DNA of 15,105 nt from JBCDCP01 sp039181495. Lineage in GTDB: Bacteria > Pseudomonadota > Alphaproteobacteria > Rhizobiales > Tepidamorphaceae. Under the pieces are notes generated by a model, which saw only the letters and a program-made list of their open reading frames with translations, had not been told where the DNA came from and made no database searches. The position numbers and the translations under genes are program-made. The stretch covers positions 1 to 15,105 of the forward strand of contig JBCDCP010000075.1 in NCBI GenBank assembly GCA_039181495.1, read 5' to 3'. Positions 1 through 6,203 of this stretch are shown piece by piece (the first letter of the stretch is position 1; the number at the start of each line of letters is the position of its first letter).

Positions 1-32
1 TCCGCGAAGAGGCGCTGGCGGCACGGGCGTAA
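1..32 (+). CDS. Possible C-terminal tail of a TPP-dependent enzyme (partial at window edge)
   Basis: The frame starting at base 3 reads REEALAARA followed by TAA at 30-32, preceded by an incomplete codon ending in TC that would suit isoleucine. This matches the end of acetolactate-synthase-like TPP enzymes, and resembles IRNEALAARG in the clearer TPP remnant at 3481-3615. Only ten residues are visible, so a chance match is possible. If real, the gene lies mostly left of the window and converges on the TetR gene. Bases 33-120 hold no convincing gene. Confidence 0.3.
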   Translation, partial: REEALAARA

Positions 33-120
33 CGGTGAGCGTGGACCCCAATCTGGTCGGCGTCTCCGAGCACGATGGTTCTAGACAGATTGCCTGGTGG
101 ACCGCCTAGAGCCCATGAGG

Positions 121-666
121 TCATGTCTTGGTAACGCTGCCCATGGCAGCTGTTGCAACTTGCTCGAACATTGCTCGGTTGTTTGAGGCGGACGCTACGA
201 TCATGCCGCCTTCCAGAGCGGCCACGATCATGCTCGCGGTATCCTTCGTATTTTCAACGTTATGGTCGGCGAAAAGTGCTTCGAGCCACGCCTTGTTCAT
301 CTCGAAGAAAGCCTTGGTGCGTTGGTTCACGCTTTCCGGCAAACCGATCGCTTCGGCCCCCATGATTGCGCAGAGGCAGATGGATTCGTTCAACACCAGA
401 GCCTGGGAATAGAGCCCAACAAACTCCTGCAACGCGGTGGGAAGATCATCCAACTCGATCTTGTCGAGCTTCTCTTTGAACTGGCTGGCATAGCGATCCA
501 CCAGAGCCTCACCGAGATCAGGCTTGGTCGGGAAATGATAGTGCACGCTGGCGCTCTTGATCCCCACATCACTGGCCAGATCGCGAAAACTCATCTCTGC
601 AAAACCTGCACCACGTACGCGTTTCTCGGCCGCGTTCAGTATTTTCTCTTTCATTGTCAGGGACAT
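121..666 (-). CDS. TetR/AcrR family transcriptional repressor
   Basis: This 181-residue protein has the usual TetR build. An N-terminal DNA-binding domain covers about residues 6-55, with the recognition part near 27-46 ending in SVHYHF followed by PTKPDLGEAL, a hallmark of the family. An all-helical ligand-binding half follows. A cysteine pair (C97, C99) in SICLCAIMG sits where related regulators carry a GC motif. The ATG at 666 is preceded by GGAGAG about 8 bases upstream, which supports this start. The gene is divergent from the cupin-SDR-oxidase operon, and two palindromes lie in the gap (680-693 and 736-753), so it most likely represses both itself and that operon. The family call is secure; the inducer is unknown. 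Confidence 0.92.
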   Translation of the reverse strand: MSLTMKEKILNAAEKRVRGAGFAEMSFRDLASDVGIKSASVHYHFPTKPDLGEALVDRYASQFKEKLDKIELDDLPTALQEFVGLYSQALVLNESICLCAIMGAEAIGLPESVNQRTKAFFEMNKAWLEALFADHNVENTKDTASMIVAALEGGMIVASASNNRAMFEQVATAAMGSVTKT

Positions 667-679
667 GGCTCTCTCCGAA

Positions 680-693
680 CTATCAATTGATAG
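680..693. promoter_or_regulatory. Palindromic TetR operator candidate in the tetR leader
   Basis: CTATCAATTGATAG is a perfect 14-bp palindrome 13 bases upstream of the TetR start codon. It shares CTATC...GATAG half-sites with the palindrome at 736-753. Its position at the start of the tetR message suggests autorepression. Binding is inferred. Confidence 0.65.
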
Positions 694-731
694 ATAGAGA
701 TCGACAGCGGGAATGGCAAACTTTCACTCTG

Positions 732-760
732 TTGACTATCTATCGATAGGTAGTTAATAT
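732..760 (+). promoter_or_regulatory. Sigma-70-type promoter of the cupin-SDR-oxidase operon
   Basis: TTGACT (732-737) and TAATAT (755-760) are separated by exactly 17 bases, a near-consensus housekeeping promoter reading to the right. Transcription should start near 766-768. The spacer is almost entirely occupied by the palindrome at 736-753, so a bound repressor would block RNA polymerase directly. Confidence 0.75.
736..753. promoter_or_regulatory. TetR operator candidate inside the promoter spacer
   Basis: CTATCTATCGATAGGTAG is an 18-bp palindrome broken only by one symmetric mismatched pair (A at 743-side half versus G at 750). It overlaps the last base pair of the -35 box and fills the spacer to just before the -10 box. 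With the site at 680-693 it shares the half-site CTATC. The divergent TetR is the obvious candidate ligand. Confidence 0.72.
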
Positions 761-982
761 CGAAAAGAAGATTGGATCAACGACCACCGGCAACCAACAA
801 AGGCGCGTACCGCTCGTGATGTCGTCATTGACGAGATGGGTATCTCGGGCAAGCAAACCGGGACATGGTTCACGGAACTGGACGCGCCCTACTATATCCC
901 GACCGAAACGCTGAAAGTGCGTCTGGCGACCCAGGGAAATGGCCGGGCGGTTTCGCAAATCCGGCTCCAGTCAGAAAGGTAG
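758..982 (+). pseudogene. Orphan coding frame, probably the 3' end of a truncated gene
   Basis: After a stop at 755-757 this frame stays open for 74 codons to TAG at 980-982, four bases before the cupin start. From about codon 27 it reads like real protein (VVIDEMGISGKQTGTWF, then DAPYYIPTETLKVRL, then RAVSQIRLQ), with alternating hydrophobic residues typical of beta strands. There is no ATG, GTG or TTG upstream of an internal ATG at 836, and that ATG lacks a good RBS. The predicted transcription start near 767 lies inside the frame. The simplest reading is that the 5' part of an enzyme gene was deleted, leaving its tail joined to the operon promoter. A 48-residue peptide from 836 is the alternative. 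I do not recognise the family. The rest of the 667-986 gap holds the promoter and operators described separately. Confidence 0.45.
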
Positions 983-986
983 AGGC

Positions 987-1667
987 ATGGAACTCAACGC
1001 AAACTTCGATGAACGGGCTGTCGTGCATTCCGACCAGGAGCCCTGGTTGGCCTCGCCAATGAAAGGCGTCGACCGCCGGATGCTGGACCGGATCGGCGAC
1101 GAGGTCGCGCGTGCCACAACCATCGTACGCTACGCGCCCGGCAGTGCCTTTTCTGCCCACACACATACGGGCGGTGAGGAATTTTTCGTGCTGGACGGCG
1201 TCTTTCAGGACGAACATGGCGACTTTCCGACCGGCACCTATGTGCGCAACCCACCGACCTCGTCGCATACGCCAAGCTCGGCGGATGGCGCGACGATTTT
1301 TGTCAAACTCTGGCAGTTTGACCTGGATGATCGCCAGCAGGTGACGATTGATACGACGGGTCAGGCGCCGCAGCAGGTGCGCGATGGCGTTTCGCAAGTC
1401 CCGTTGTTCGAAGATGACCGCGAACAGGTGCGCATTGAGATCTGGGACGCCGGGGCAGCTGTGACCGAGGCAGGTCACGACGGGTTCGAGGCACTGGTGA
1501 TCGAAGGCGACTTCTCAGAAAGCGGCGAAACCTTTGCCGTGAATTCCTGGCTGCGCCTTCCGCCAAACCTGCCGCTCAATGCGGTCGCCGGGTCTCAGGG
1601 TGTGCGCCTGTGGGTGAAATCCGGGCATCTGGCCAAGCCTCCGACGGCACCAGGGGTCGGAGGCTGA
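987..1667 (+). CDS. ChrR-like cupin domain protein
   Basis: The protein has 226 residues. The first cupin barrel (about residues 10-115) carries the metal-site motif HTHTGGEEF, with likely ligands H58, H60 and E64 and a fourth histidine at H94 in SSHTPS. This arrangement is known from the C-terminal cupin of the anti-sigma factor ChrR. The second half (about 145-215) looks like a degenerate cupin without these ligands. The zinc-binding anti-sigma domain of true ChrR is absent, so this is a stand-alone cupin, perhaps an oxygenase, isomerase or sensor. I place the start at the ATG at 987, preceded by AAAGG and AGAGG, rather than further upstream inside the orphan frame. It is the first intact gene of a three-gene operon: its stop is one base before the SDR start. 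The exact reaction is unknown. Confidence 0.85.
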   Translation: MELNANFDERAVVHSDQEPWLASPMKGVDRRMLDRIGDEVARATTIVRYAPGSAFSAHTHTGGEEFFVLDGVFQDEHGDFPTGTYVRNPPTSSHTPSSADGATIFVKLWQFDLDDRQQVTIDTTGQAPQQVRDGVSQVPLFEDDREQVRIEIWDAGAAVTEAGHDGFEALVIEGDFSESGETFAVNSWLRLPPNLPLNAVAGSQGVRLWVKSGHLAKPPTAPGVGG

Positions 1668-1668
1668 C

Positions 1669-2343
1669 ATGTCTGCGCCGCTTGCAGTCGTAGCCGGAGC
1701 CGGTGCTGGACTTGGGAGAGCCCTCGTTCAGAATTTCCAGCAGAATGGCTACAACGCCTACGGGCTGAACCGGACCGCGCCTTCCGGGAGCGCCAATACG
1801 GTGCCCGTCGATCTTTCGGATGCTGCCCAAACAGCGCGCGTGATTTCCGAGCTGATCGGCACACATGGCACTCCGAAACTGGTGGTGCACAACACGGCCA
1901 AGCTGGTCATTGCCGACTTTGAAAGCACTTCGAATGACGACTTCGAAGCCATATGGCGGTCTATGGTACTGTCGGCCGTCAATCTTGCCCGCGCCGTCTT
2001 ACCCCGCATGGCCAAAAACGGCGGGGGGACCTTCATCGTGTCAGGTGCAACAGCGAGCCTGCGCGGCGGCAAGAACTTTGCCGCCTTTGCCTCGGCCAAG
2101 GCCGGGCTGCGGGCGCTGACCCAGTCGCTCGCCCGCGAATACGGCCCCAAGGGCATCCACGTGGCCCATGTCATCCTCGACGGTATTATCGATACACGGG
2201 CCAGCCGTGAACGGCACAAAATGGATCCGAGCCGCATGATGAAGCCCGCGGACATTGCCGCGGCCTACCTGACGCTTGCCGCCCAAGCCAAGTCCACCTG
2301 GACTCATGAACTGGACCTCAGACCCATGGGCGAGTCCTTCTGA
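1669..2343 (+). CDS. Short-chain dehydrogenase/reductase family protein lacking the catalytic tyrosine
   Basis: This is a 224-residue Rossmann-fold protein. The cofactor glycine motif is G10-A-G-A-G14-L-G16 near the N-terminus, HNTA at 74-77 replaces the usual NNAG, and SGATAS at 125-130 supplies the catalytic-serine region. The YxxxK position reads F140-A-S-A-K144, so lysine is kept and tyrosine is phenylalanine. From memory, some SDR subfamilies with GIHVAHV as here (163-169) also have this change, so it may be a lineage trait rather than damage. Classical alcohol/ketone chemistry would then be impaired. A GGAGG RBS lies just upstream of ATG 1669, within the end of the cupin gene. The stop overlaps the ATG of the oxidase by one base (TGATG), which implies translational coupling. 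Confidence 0.9.
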   Translation: MSAPLAVVAGAGAGLGRALVQNFQQNGYNAYGLNRTAPSGSANTVPVDLSDAAQTARVISELIGTHGTPKLVVHNTAKLVIADFESTSNDDFEAIWRSMVLSAVNLARAVLPRMAKNGGGTFIVSGATASLRGGKNFAAFASAKAGLRALTQSLAREYGPKGIHVAHVILDGIIDTRASRERHKMDPSRMMKPADIAAAYLTLAAQAKSTWTHELDLRPMGESF

Positions 2344-3428
2344 TGCAAACCGACGTTCTCATCGCAGGCGGTGGTTTGTCCGGCCTTGCACTTGCCGATT
2401 ACCTGACTAGGAGCGGCACAGACTTTCTGCTTGTAGAAACGCAAGAGCGCCTTGGCGGGCGCATCATGACGACCGACCGTGCTGGCGGAGCGTTCGATCT
2501 TGGTCCAGCATGGTTCTGGCCCGGGCAGCCGCGCATAGCGGCATTGGCCCGGCGGTTCCATATCCCGGTTTTCGAGCAGCATTCGACCGGCGACGTGATG
2601 TTCCAGGACCAGTCCGGCGCGGTCCATCGCGGGCGTGGTTTTGCCTCCATGCAGGGGTCCTATCGGCTCGAAGGTGGTATGGGTCGTTTGATTGACGCTC
2701 TCGCCAAAACGCTGGACCCAGATCGGATCCTGACGGACACGCGACTGGACACAGTCCGGAACATGCCCGGAGCCATAGCGGCGCAGCTCAACCGGGGTGG
2801 CGCGCCCTTAAGCATCGAGGCCAGACAGGTCGTTCTGGCTATCCCGCCCCGAGTCATTGCCGACACTGTTTCGTTTGAGCCGGCCCTCGATGCCAGACAC
2901 ATCCAATCGCTTGAGAACATCCCTACCTGGATGGCTGGGCAGGCCAAGATCGTCGCGGTCTATGATGAACCGCATTGGCGCAGCGCCGGGTTGTCAGGCG
3001 ATGCCATGAGCCATCGCGGTCCAATGGTCGAAGTCCATGACGCCTCGCCGATGGAGGGTGGCCCCTACGCGCTCTTTGGTTTCATCGGCGTTCCTGCTGA
3101 CATCCGCGCATCGCACAAGGATCAGCTGGTGCAACACTCGCTGGCGCAATTGACTGCAATGTTTGGCTCGGAAATGGCCGCACCCCGGGACGTGATCTTG
3201 CAGGATTGGGCAACTATTCCTGAGATTGCCCGGCCCCAGGACCGAACGCCTGTCAGCAACCATCCCAACTACGGCCTGCCTTCGCCTTTGCACGATCTTT
3301 CGAAACGCGGCCTATATTGCACCTCCACCGAAACAGCCGAGGGCTTCGGCGGATTTCTGGAAGGCGCATTAGAAGCGGCCGAACGAACGGCGACAATGAC
3401 AAGGTCATCAACAACCGTGTTGGCCTAA
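2343..3428 (+). CDS. FAD-dependent amine oxidase-like flavoprotein
   Basis: This 361-residue protein belongs to the flavin-containing amine oxidase superfamily. The N-terminus has the dinucleotide motif G9-G-G11-L-S-G14, an acidic residue (E32) closing the second strand to hold the FAD ribose, and R36-L-G-G-R40, the GG motif of this superfamily. GGMGRLIDAL (111-120) matches the conserved GGM segment. The C-terminal FAD-contact region is GLYCTSTETAEGFGG at 323-337 followed by a helix. K202 in GQAKIV may be the lysine that polarises the flavin-bound water. At 361 residues it is shorter than typical monoamine oxidases (about 450), mainly in the substrate domain. No signal peptide or C-terminal anchor is seen, so it is cytosolic. 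It is the last gene of the operon. It could oxidise an amine or desaturate another substrate; the sequence does not decide. Confidence 0.88.
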   Translation: MQTDVLIAGGGLSGLALADYLTRSGTDFLLVETQERLGGRIMTTDRAGGAFDLGPAWFWPGQPRIAALARRFHIPVFEQHSTGDVMFQDQSGAVHRGRGFASMQGSYRLEGGMGRLIDALAKTLDPDRILTDTRLDTVRNMPGAIAAQLNRGGAPLSIEARQVVLAIPPRVIADTVSFEPALDARHIQSLENIPTWMAGQAKIVAVYDEPHWRSAGLSGDAMSHRGPMVEVHDASPMEGGPYALFGFIGVPADIRASHKDQLVQHSLAQLTAMFGSEMAAPRDVILQDWATIPEIARPQDRTPVSNHPNYGLPSPLHDLSKRGLYCTSTETAEGFGGFLEGALEAAERTATMTRSSTTVLA

Positions 3429-3480
3429 CCCTTTCTCGATTCGACTGTCCGAACGCGGTCATTCGCGTATCAGAAACTTC

Positions 3481-3615
3481 CGGCTGCGGGGAACACCGGC
3501 GCTGATCAATCTCAAGCTCGACCCGCAGGCCCTGACACCGGTGAAGACGCTGGATGAGATCCGGAATGAGGCGCTCGCAGCCAGGGGCAAGGCTGACTCG
3601 CTGAACCCCGGCTGA
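3481..3615 (+). pseudogene. C-terminal remnant of an acetolactate-synthase-like TPP enzyme
   Basis: This frame encodes 44 residues ending in TGA at 3613-3615. PALINLKLDPQALTP followed by KTLDEIRNEALAARG matches the extreme C-terminus of TPP-dependent acetolactate-synthase-like enzymes, which normally exceed 500 residues. Upstream the frame stays open to about 3422, but that part does not resemble the family and overlaps the end of the oxidase gene. No start codon or RBS suits it, so over 90% of the gene is missing. It converges on the VIT gene, six bases away. The remnant shows that a larger enzyme gene once stood here. Confidence 0.7.
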
Positions 3616-3621
3616 ATCCAT

Positions 3622-4335
3622 TTAGCCGACAAATCCCCCGACCAGCGAACCAGCCGCGAATGTGGCTGCCATGGCCAGGGCACCCCAGACCGCCGTCCGG
3701 CCCATGGCGGGCGCTACCGGCGCGCCGCCTGTCCAGGCCCCAAGCGCGCCAAGTGCAAAAAGCGCGAACAGCGTTGCCACAAGAACGGTCGGAACAATGG
3801 ACCCGGCCGATGCAAAAAGGGCGGCGGCAAGAGGCAGGAGACCGGCGGCGCCAAAGGCCGACCCGGATGCGAGAGCGGCTCGCCGAGGGCTGGCAGCGTG
3901 AATTTCCATCAGCCCGACTTCATCGCGCAGGTGTGCATCCAGCGCCCCGGTCTGCGTCAGTTCCTTTGCAACCTGTTCAGCCGTCGCATGACTCAAGCCC
4001 CGGTCGCGGTATATCGCAGCCAGCTCTGCCAGTTCGCCTTCCGGGTCGTCTCTGAGCGCGCGTTTTTCGCGCACGATCTCGGCGCGCTCGATGTCGGCTT
4101 GCGAAGACACCGAGATATACTCGCTTGCCGCGATCGACATGGCGCCGGCGACCAACCCCGCGACGCCAGTCGCCAGCACGACATTGGCATTCGATGTGGC
4201 GGCAGCCACCCCGATCAACAGTGACGAGATCGACACGATCCCGTCGGTGGCACCAAGCACGGCTGCGCGCAGTGAGTGGGTGCGTCCAAGACGATGTGGA
4301 TCGTCGGGATGGGTTGCTGCGAAGGTCTTGTCCAT
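3622..4335 (-). CDS. VIT1/CCC1 family iron/manganese transporter
   Basis: The 237-residue protein has five hydrophobic segments, at about 25-45, 52-74, 152-176, 180-200 and 214-236. Segment one carries GATDGIVS, with D31 matching the conserved translocation aspartate. Segment two ends in GAMSIAASEYIS, including M66 and E72, which belong to the metal pathway in plant VIT1. Between segments two and three lies a hydrophilic helical stretch (about 78-145) rich in glutamate (E83, E86, E90, E100, E102), matching the cytosolic metal-binding domain of the family. Plant and yeast members export cytosolic iron or manganese to the vacuole; bacterial ones probably export these metals or sequester them. 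The gene follows a strong stem-loop and a small membrane gene on the same strand. Which metal it carries cannot be read from the sequence. Confidence 0.9.
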   Translation of the reverse strand: MDKTFAATHPDDPHRLGRTHSLRAAVLGATDGIVSISSLLIGVAAATSNANVVLATGVAGLVAGAMSIAASEYISVSSQADIERAEIVREKRALRDDPEGELAELAAIYRDRGLSHATAEQVAKELTQTGALDAHLRDEVGLMEIHAASPRRAALASGSAFGAAGLLPLAAALFASAGSIVPTVLVATLFALFALGALGAWTGGAPVAPAMGRTAVWGALAMAATFAAGSLVGGFVG

Positions 4336-4414
4336 GAGGCGGGATAAGACCGTGGCGGCGATAGGTTGTCCAGCAGGTGCAATGCGGAGTCTGGTGGCGC
4401 CCCAAAATGCCCGA

Positions 4415-4447
4415 ACGGACAGGCAGACAGTATCTCTGCCCGTCCGT
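4415..4447 (-). terminator. Strong stem-loop between the small membrane gene and the VIT gene
   Basis: Arms at 4415-4427 (ACGGACAGGCAGA) and 4435-4447 (TCTGCCCGTCCGT) form a 13-bp stem with one mismatch and a 7-base loop. On the minus strand it lies just after the stop of the small membrane protein and 80 bases before the VIT start. A short TTTT run follows about seven bases after the stem, so a weak terminator or attenuator is plausible, but it lacks the immediate long U tract of a classical one. It might instead protect the 3' end of the upstream message. Confidence 0.5.
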
Positions 4448-4464
4448 GACAGTTGCTGGTGTCG

Positions 4465-4953
4465 TCATGCGGCAACTGACTGGGTTCGATCCGCCTTCAG
4501 CAACCGGGCAAAGATCATCACATGGGTGACGAGCAGCACAGGCACTAAGAAGGTCGGGATGAACCAGGTGGCTCCAAAATAGTCGATGGCCTCGGCCTGG
4601 CGCAGGGCATTGGCCAGATCGATCGTCCCCAGCGTGTTGAACACCCACACCAGGGGAATAGCGACCACTAACCGCCACCGCAGCGCGAGAAGCGCGCCGA
4701 TTGCCAGAAACGCAGAGACGAGATCACCATAGCTGGCGCTGTTTGCGAAGGCTTCAGGCAGCCCGCCGCTGTTGAGATTCGGCACCATGAAGCTCATACC
4801 GATGTGTCTGAAGGCATGCGGCAGCAACAAAACTGAAAGCGCAGCAGACGCCGAAAACCTGGCCAGCCAGGGCGCCACATACCACGAAGCGATGAGAGCC
4901 ACGACGAGAAGGCTCATTGTGAACTGCAGAAGAAAGATGGCTGTCGGGGTCAT
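4465..4953 (-). CDS. Small multi-spanning membrane protein of unknown function
   Basis: The protein has 162 residues and four or five hydrophobic segments, at about 5-25, 34-46, 76-92, 95-113 and 128-151. Polar marks within or beside them include PHAFRHIGMSF (45-55) with two histidines and H144 in the last segment. I choose the ATG at 4953, preceded by AAAGGAG at good distance, over a longer in-frame extension that would overlap the NmrA gene on the same strand and reads as low-complexity shadow. It lies 55 bases after the NmrA-like gene on the same strand and may share its transcript. I do not recognise the family. The histidines could suggest a metal or heme role, but this is speculation. 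Confidence 0.8.
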   Translation of the reverse strand: MTPTAIFLLQFTMSLLVVALIASWYVAPWLARFSASAALSVLLLPHAFRHIGMSFMVPNLNSGGLPEAFANSASYGDLVSAFLAIGALLALRWRLVVAIPLVWVFNTLGTIDLANALRQAEAIDYFGATWFIPTFLVPVLLVTHVMIFARLLKADRTQSVAA

Positions 4954-5008
4954 CGGATGGCTCCTTTCCTTGGGCTTGGTTTTGGCGAACTTGCCGTTGC
5001 TGTCGGCT

Positions 5009-6115
5009 TCAGGCGATGCGCAGCGGCGCTCTCTCAGGACTTTGGGGCTGGTGGCTGTCCCACCATGCCGCGTCGTCCTGGCTGAATGACGGAGACGACA
5101 GCCGCACATAGTCGCGTTGCGCTTGTGCGCGATCGAGGTCGAAGGGTCGCGTTGCGAGGATCTTGAGGAACCCGACAATGGCGCTGACGCGCCCGACGAA
5201 GCTGCGTCTCAGACTTGGTTGGCTGTCGATCCTGCGGCGGACGATGCTCTCGAAGGTCTCAGGATCGTGCCCAACGACCTGCAGGACATCCTGGGTCGGA
5301 GCGTTCACCGCAAACGTTCCCCGCCGATATTCTTCCGAGTAGATTGCGAGCTGGGTGACTGCCGCTTCGGAGTAGTTTTCGGGGGGCAGAGCCTTGAGCG
5401 CCTTGACCATCATGCGCTCGGAAATGTCCATATAGCGCACCCGCCGCCTCAGTGCGCGGCCCATCGCGTCAGCAATCTCATCGGGCGAAAGCAACACCGG
5501 ACCCGTCGGGCGATAGGTTTTGCCGGCATGACTGTCAGGGTCAGTCAGTGCGCCGACGACAACACTTGCAATGTCTTCATTCGAAGGTGCGGCGTTCTTC
5601 TTCGTGCCACCGTCACCGAGCGGCATCGTAAACACGCCGAGATGGGCCGCCATGTCGAGCACCATGAGGTAGTTGTCGGCGAACCAGCCGACATTCACCG
5701 TGGTGACTGACATCTCGGGGCGCATGCCGATCAGAATGTCACTGAGATAAACCTCGCGCGTGAACAGTGAGGGGTGGTCCGCACTGGAAAGCCACTGACT
5801 GAGCGTCACGACATGTTCGATCCGTGCCTCCCAGGCCGCCGCGGTGAATACCGCGTTGAAATGCAGGCCGTTGGGGGCGGTCGGCGCGCATTGATAGGCG
5901 CGTTGCACACCGGTCATGGCCTTGCGCATGTCGCTGAGAGCGTACTGGTCACCAACGAACAGTTCGGCCCCTGCCCTCTCAAGCAAGTCCGAGCGATGAT
6001 CCTTTCGCCGCACAAAGGCCCTGACGGGAAACGCCTTGGCTCTCAGCTGCAGGGCTGTCTGCAGTCCTGTCTTCCCGCTTGCGCTGGTGACCAGAATTTT
6101 TGGCTTGATTGTCAC
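5009..6115 (-). CDS. NmrA-like NAD(P)-binding protein
   Basis: This 368-residue protein is an atypical SDR of the NmrA/HSCARG kind. The N-terminus reads ILVTSASGKTGLQT, where S11-A-S-G14-K-T-G17 replaces the usual GATGxxG. VRAFVRRKD (31-39) puts two arginines (R36, R37) where NADP(H)-preferring members bind the phosphate. No YxxxK motif is visible, as in sensor-type NmrA proteins. It is longer than the usual 280-300 residues, with roughly 80 extra C-terminal residues. The start is GTG at 6115, supported by GGAG 8-11 bases upstream. It is divergent from a TetR gene across an AT-rich gap with two palindromes, a common layout for redox- or quinone-responsive units. It could be an NAD(P)H-dependent reductase or a redox sensor. 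Confidence 0.85.
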   Translation of the reverse strand: MTIKPKILVTSASGKTGLQTALQLRAKAFPVRAFVRRKDHRSDLLERAGAELFVGDQYALSDMRKAMTGVQRAYQCAPTAPNGLHFNAVFTAAAWEARIEHVVTLSQWLSSADHPSLFTREVYLSDILIGMRPEMSVTTVNVGWFADNYLMVLDMAAHLGVFTMPLGDGGTKKNAAPSNEDIASVVVGALTDPDSHAGKTYRPTGPVLLSPDEIADAMGRALRRRVRYMDISERMMVKALKALPPENYSEAAVTQLAIYSEEYRRGTFAVNAPTQDVLQVVGHDPETFESIVRRRIDSQPSLRRSFVGRVSAIVGFLKILATRPFDLDRAQAQRDYVRLSSPSFSQDDAAWWDSHQPQSPERAPLRIA

Positions 6116-6144
6116 GGCCAGGCTCCATTTGGATGATGCTTGTA

Positions 6145-6159
6145 ATCTACAATATAGAT
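6145..6159. promoter_or_regulatory. Palindromic operator candidate between NmrA and TetR genes
   Basis: ATCTACAATATAGAT has perfect 5-bp arms (ATCTA/TAGAT) around a 5-bp centre. It sits in the AT-rich divergent gap 30 bases from the NmrA start and 45 from the TetR start. TetR is the natural candidate binder. Promoter boxes here are too ambiguous to assign. Confidence 0.5.
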
Positions 6160-6166
6160 GATAGAC

Positions 6167-6180
6167 ATAATCTTAATTAT
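6167..6180. promoter_or_regulatory. Second small palindrome in the NmrA/TetR gap
   Basis: ATAATCTTAATTAT has 5-bp arms (ATAAT/ATTAT) around CTTA, eight bases beyond the first palindrome. It may be a second operator or simply part of AT-rich promoter DNA; the half-site differs from the first. Confidence 0.3.
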
Positions 6181-6203
6181 CAAGCTGGTCGCGGAGAACA
6201 ATT

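Noticed and set aside
35..109. Short plus-strand frame starting with GTG at 35
   Set aside because: Only 24 codons, no RBS, no family resemblance.
870..2255. Minus-strand open frames opposite the cupin (870-1478) and SDR (1758-2255) genes
   Set aside because: Both are antisense to genes with clear motifs, and neither shows domain features.
3429..3480. Possible extension of the TPP remnant upstream
   Set aside because: The frame is open but its residues do not resemble the family, so the recognisable remnant is limited to 3481-3615.
3977..4678. Alternative minus-strand frame of 233 codons across the VIT gene and small membrane gene
   Set aside because: It overlaps two better-supported genes and the stem-loop, and its translation is rich in arginine, cysteine and proline with no recognisable pattern.
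4954..5178. N-terminal extension of the small membrane protein
   Set aside because: The extension overlaps the NmrA gene, is arginine-rich and has no RBS, while ATG 4953 has AAAGGAG.
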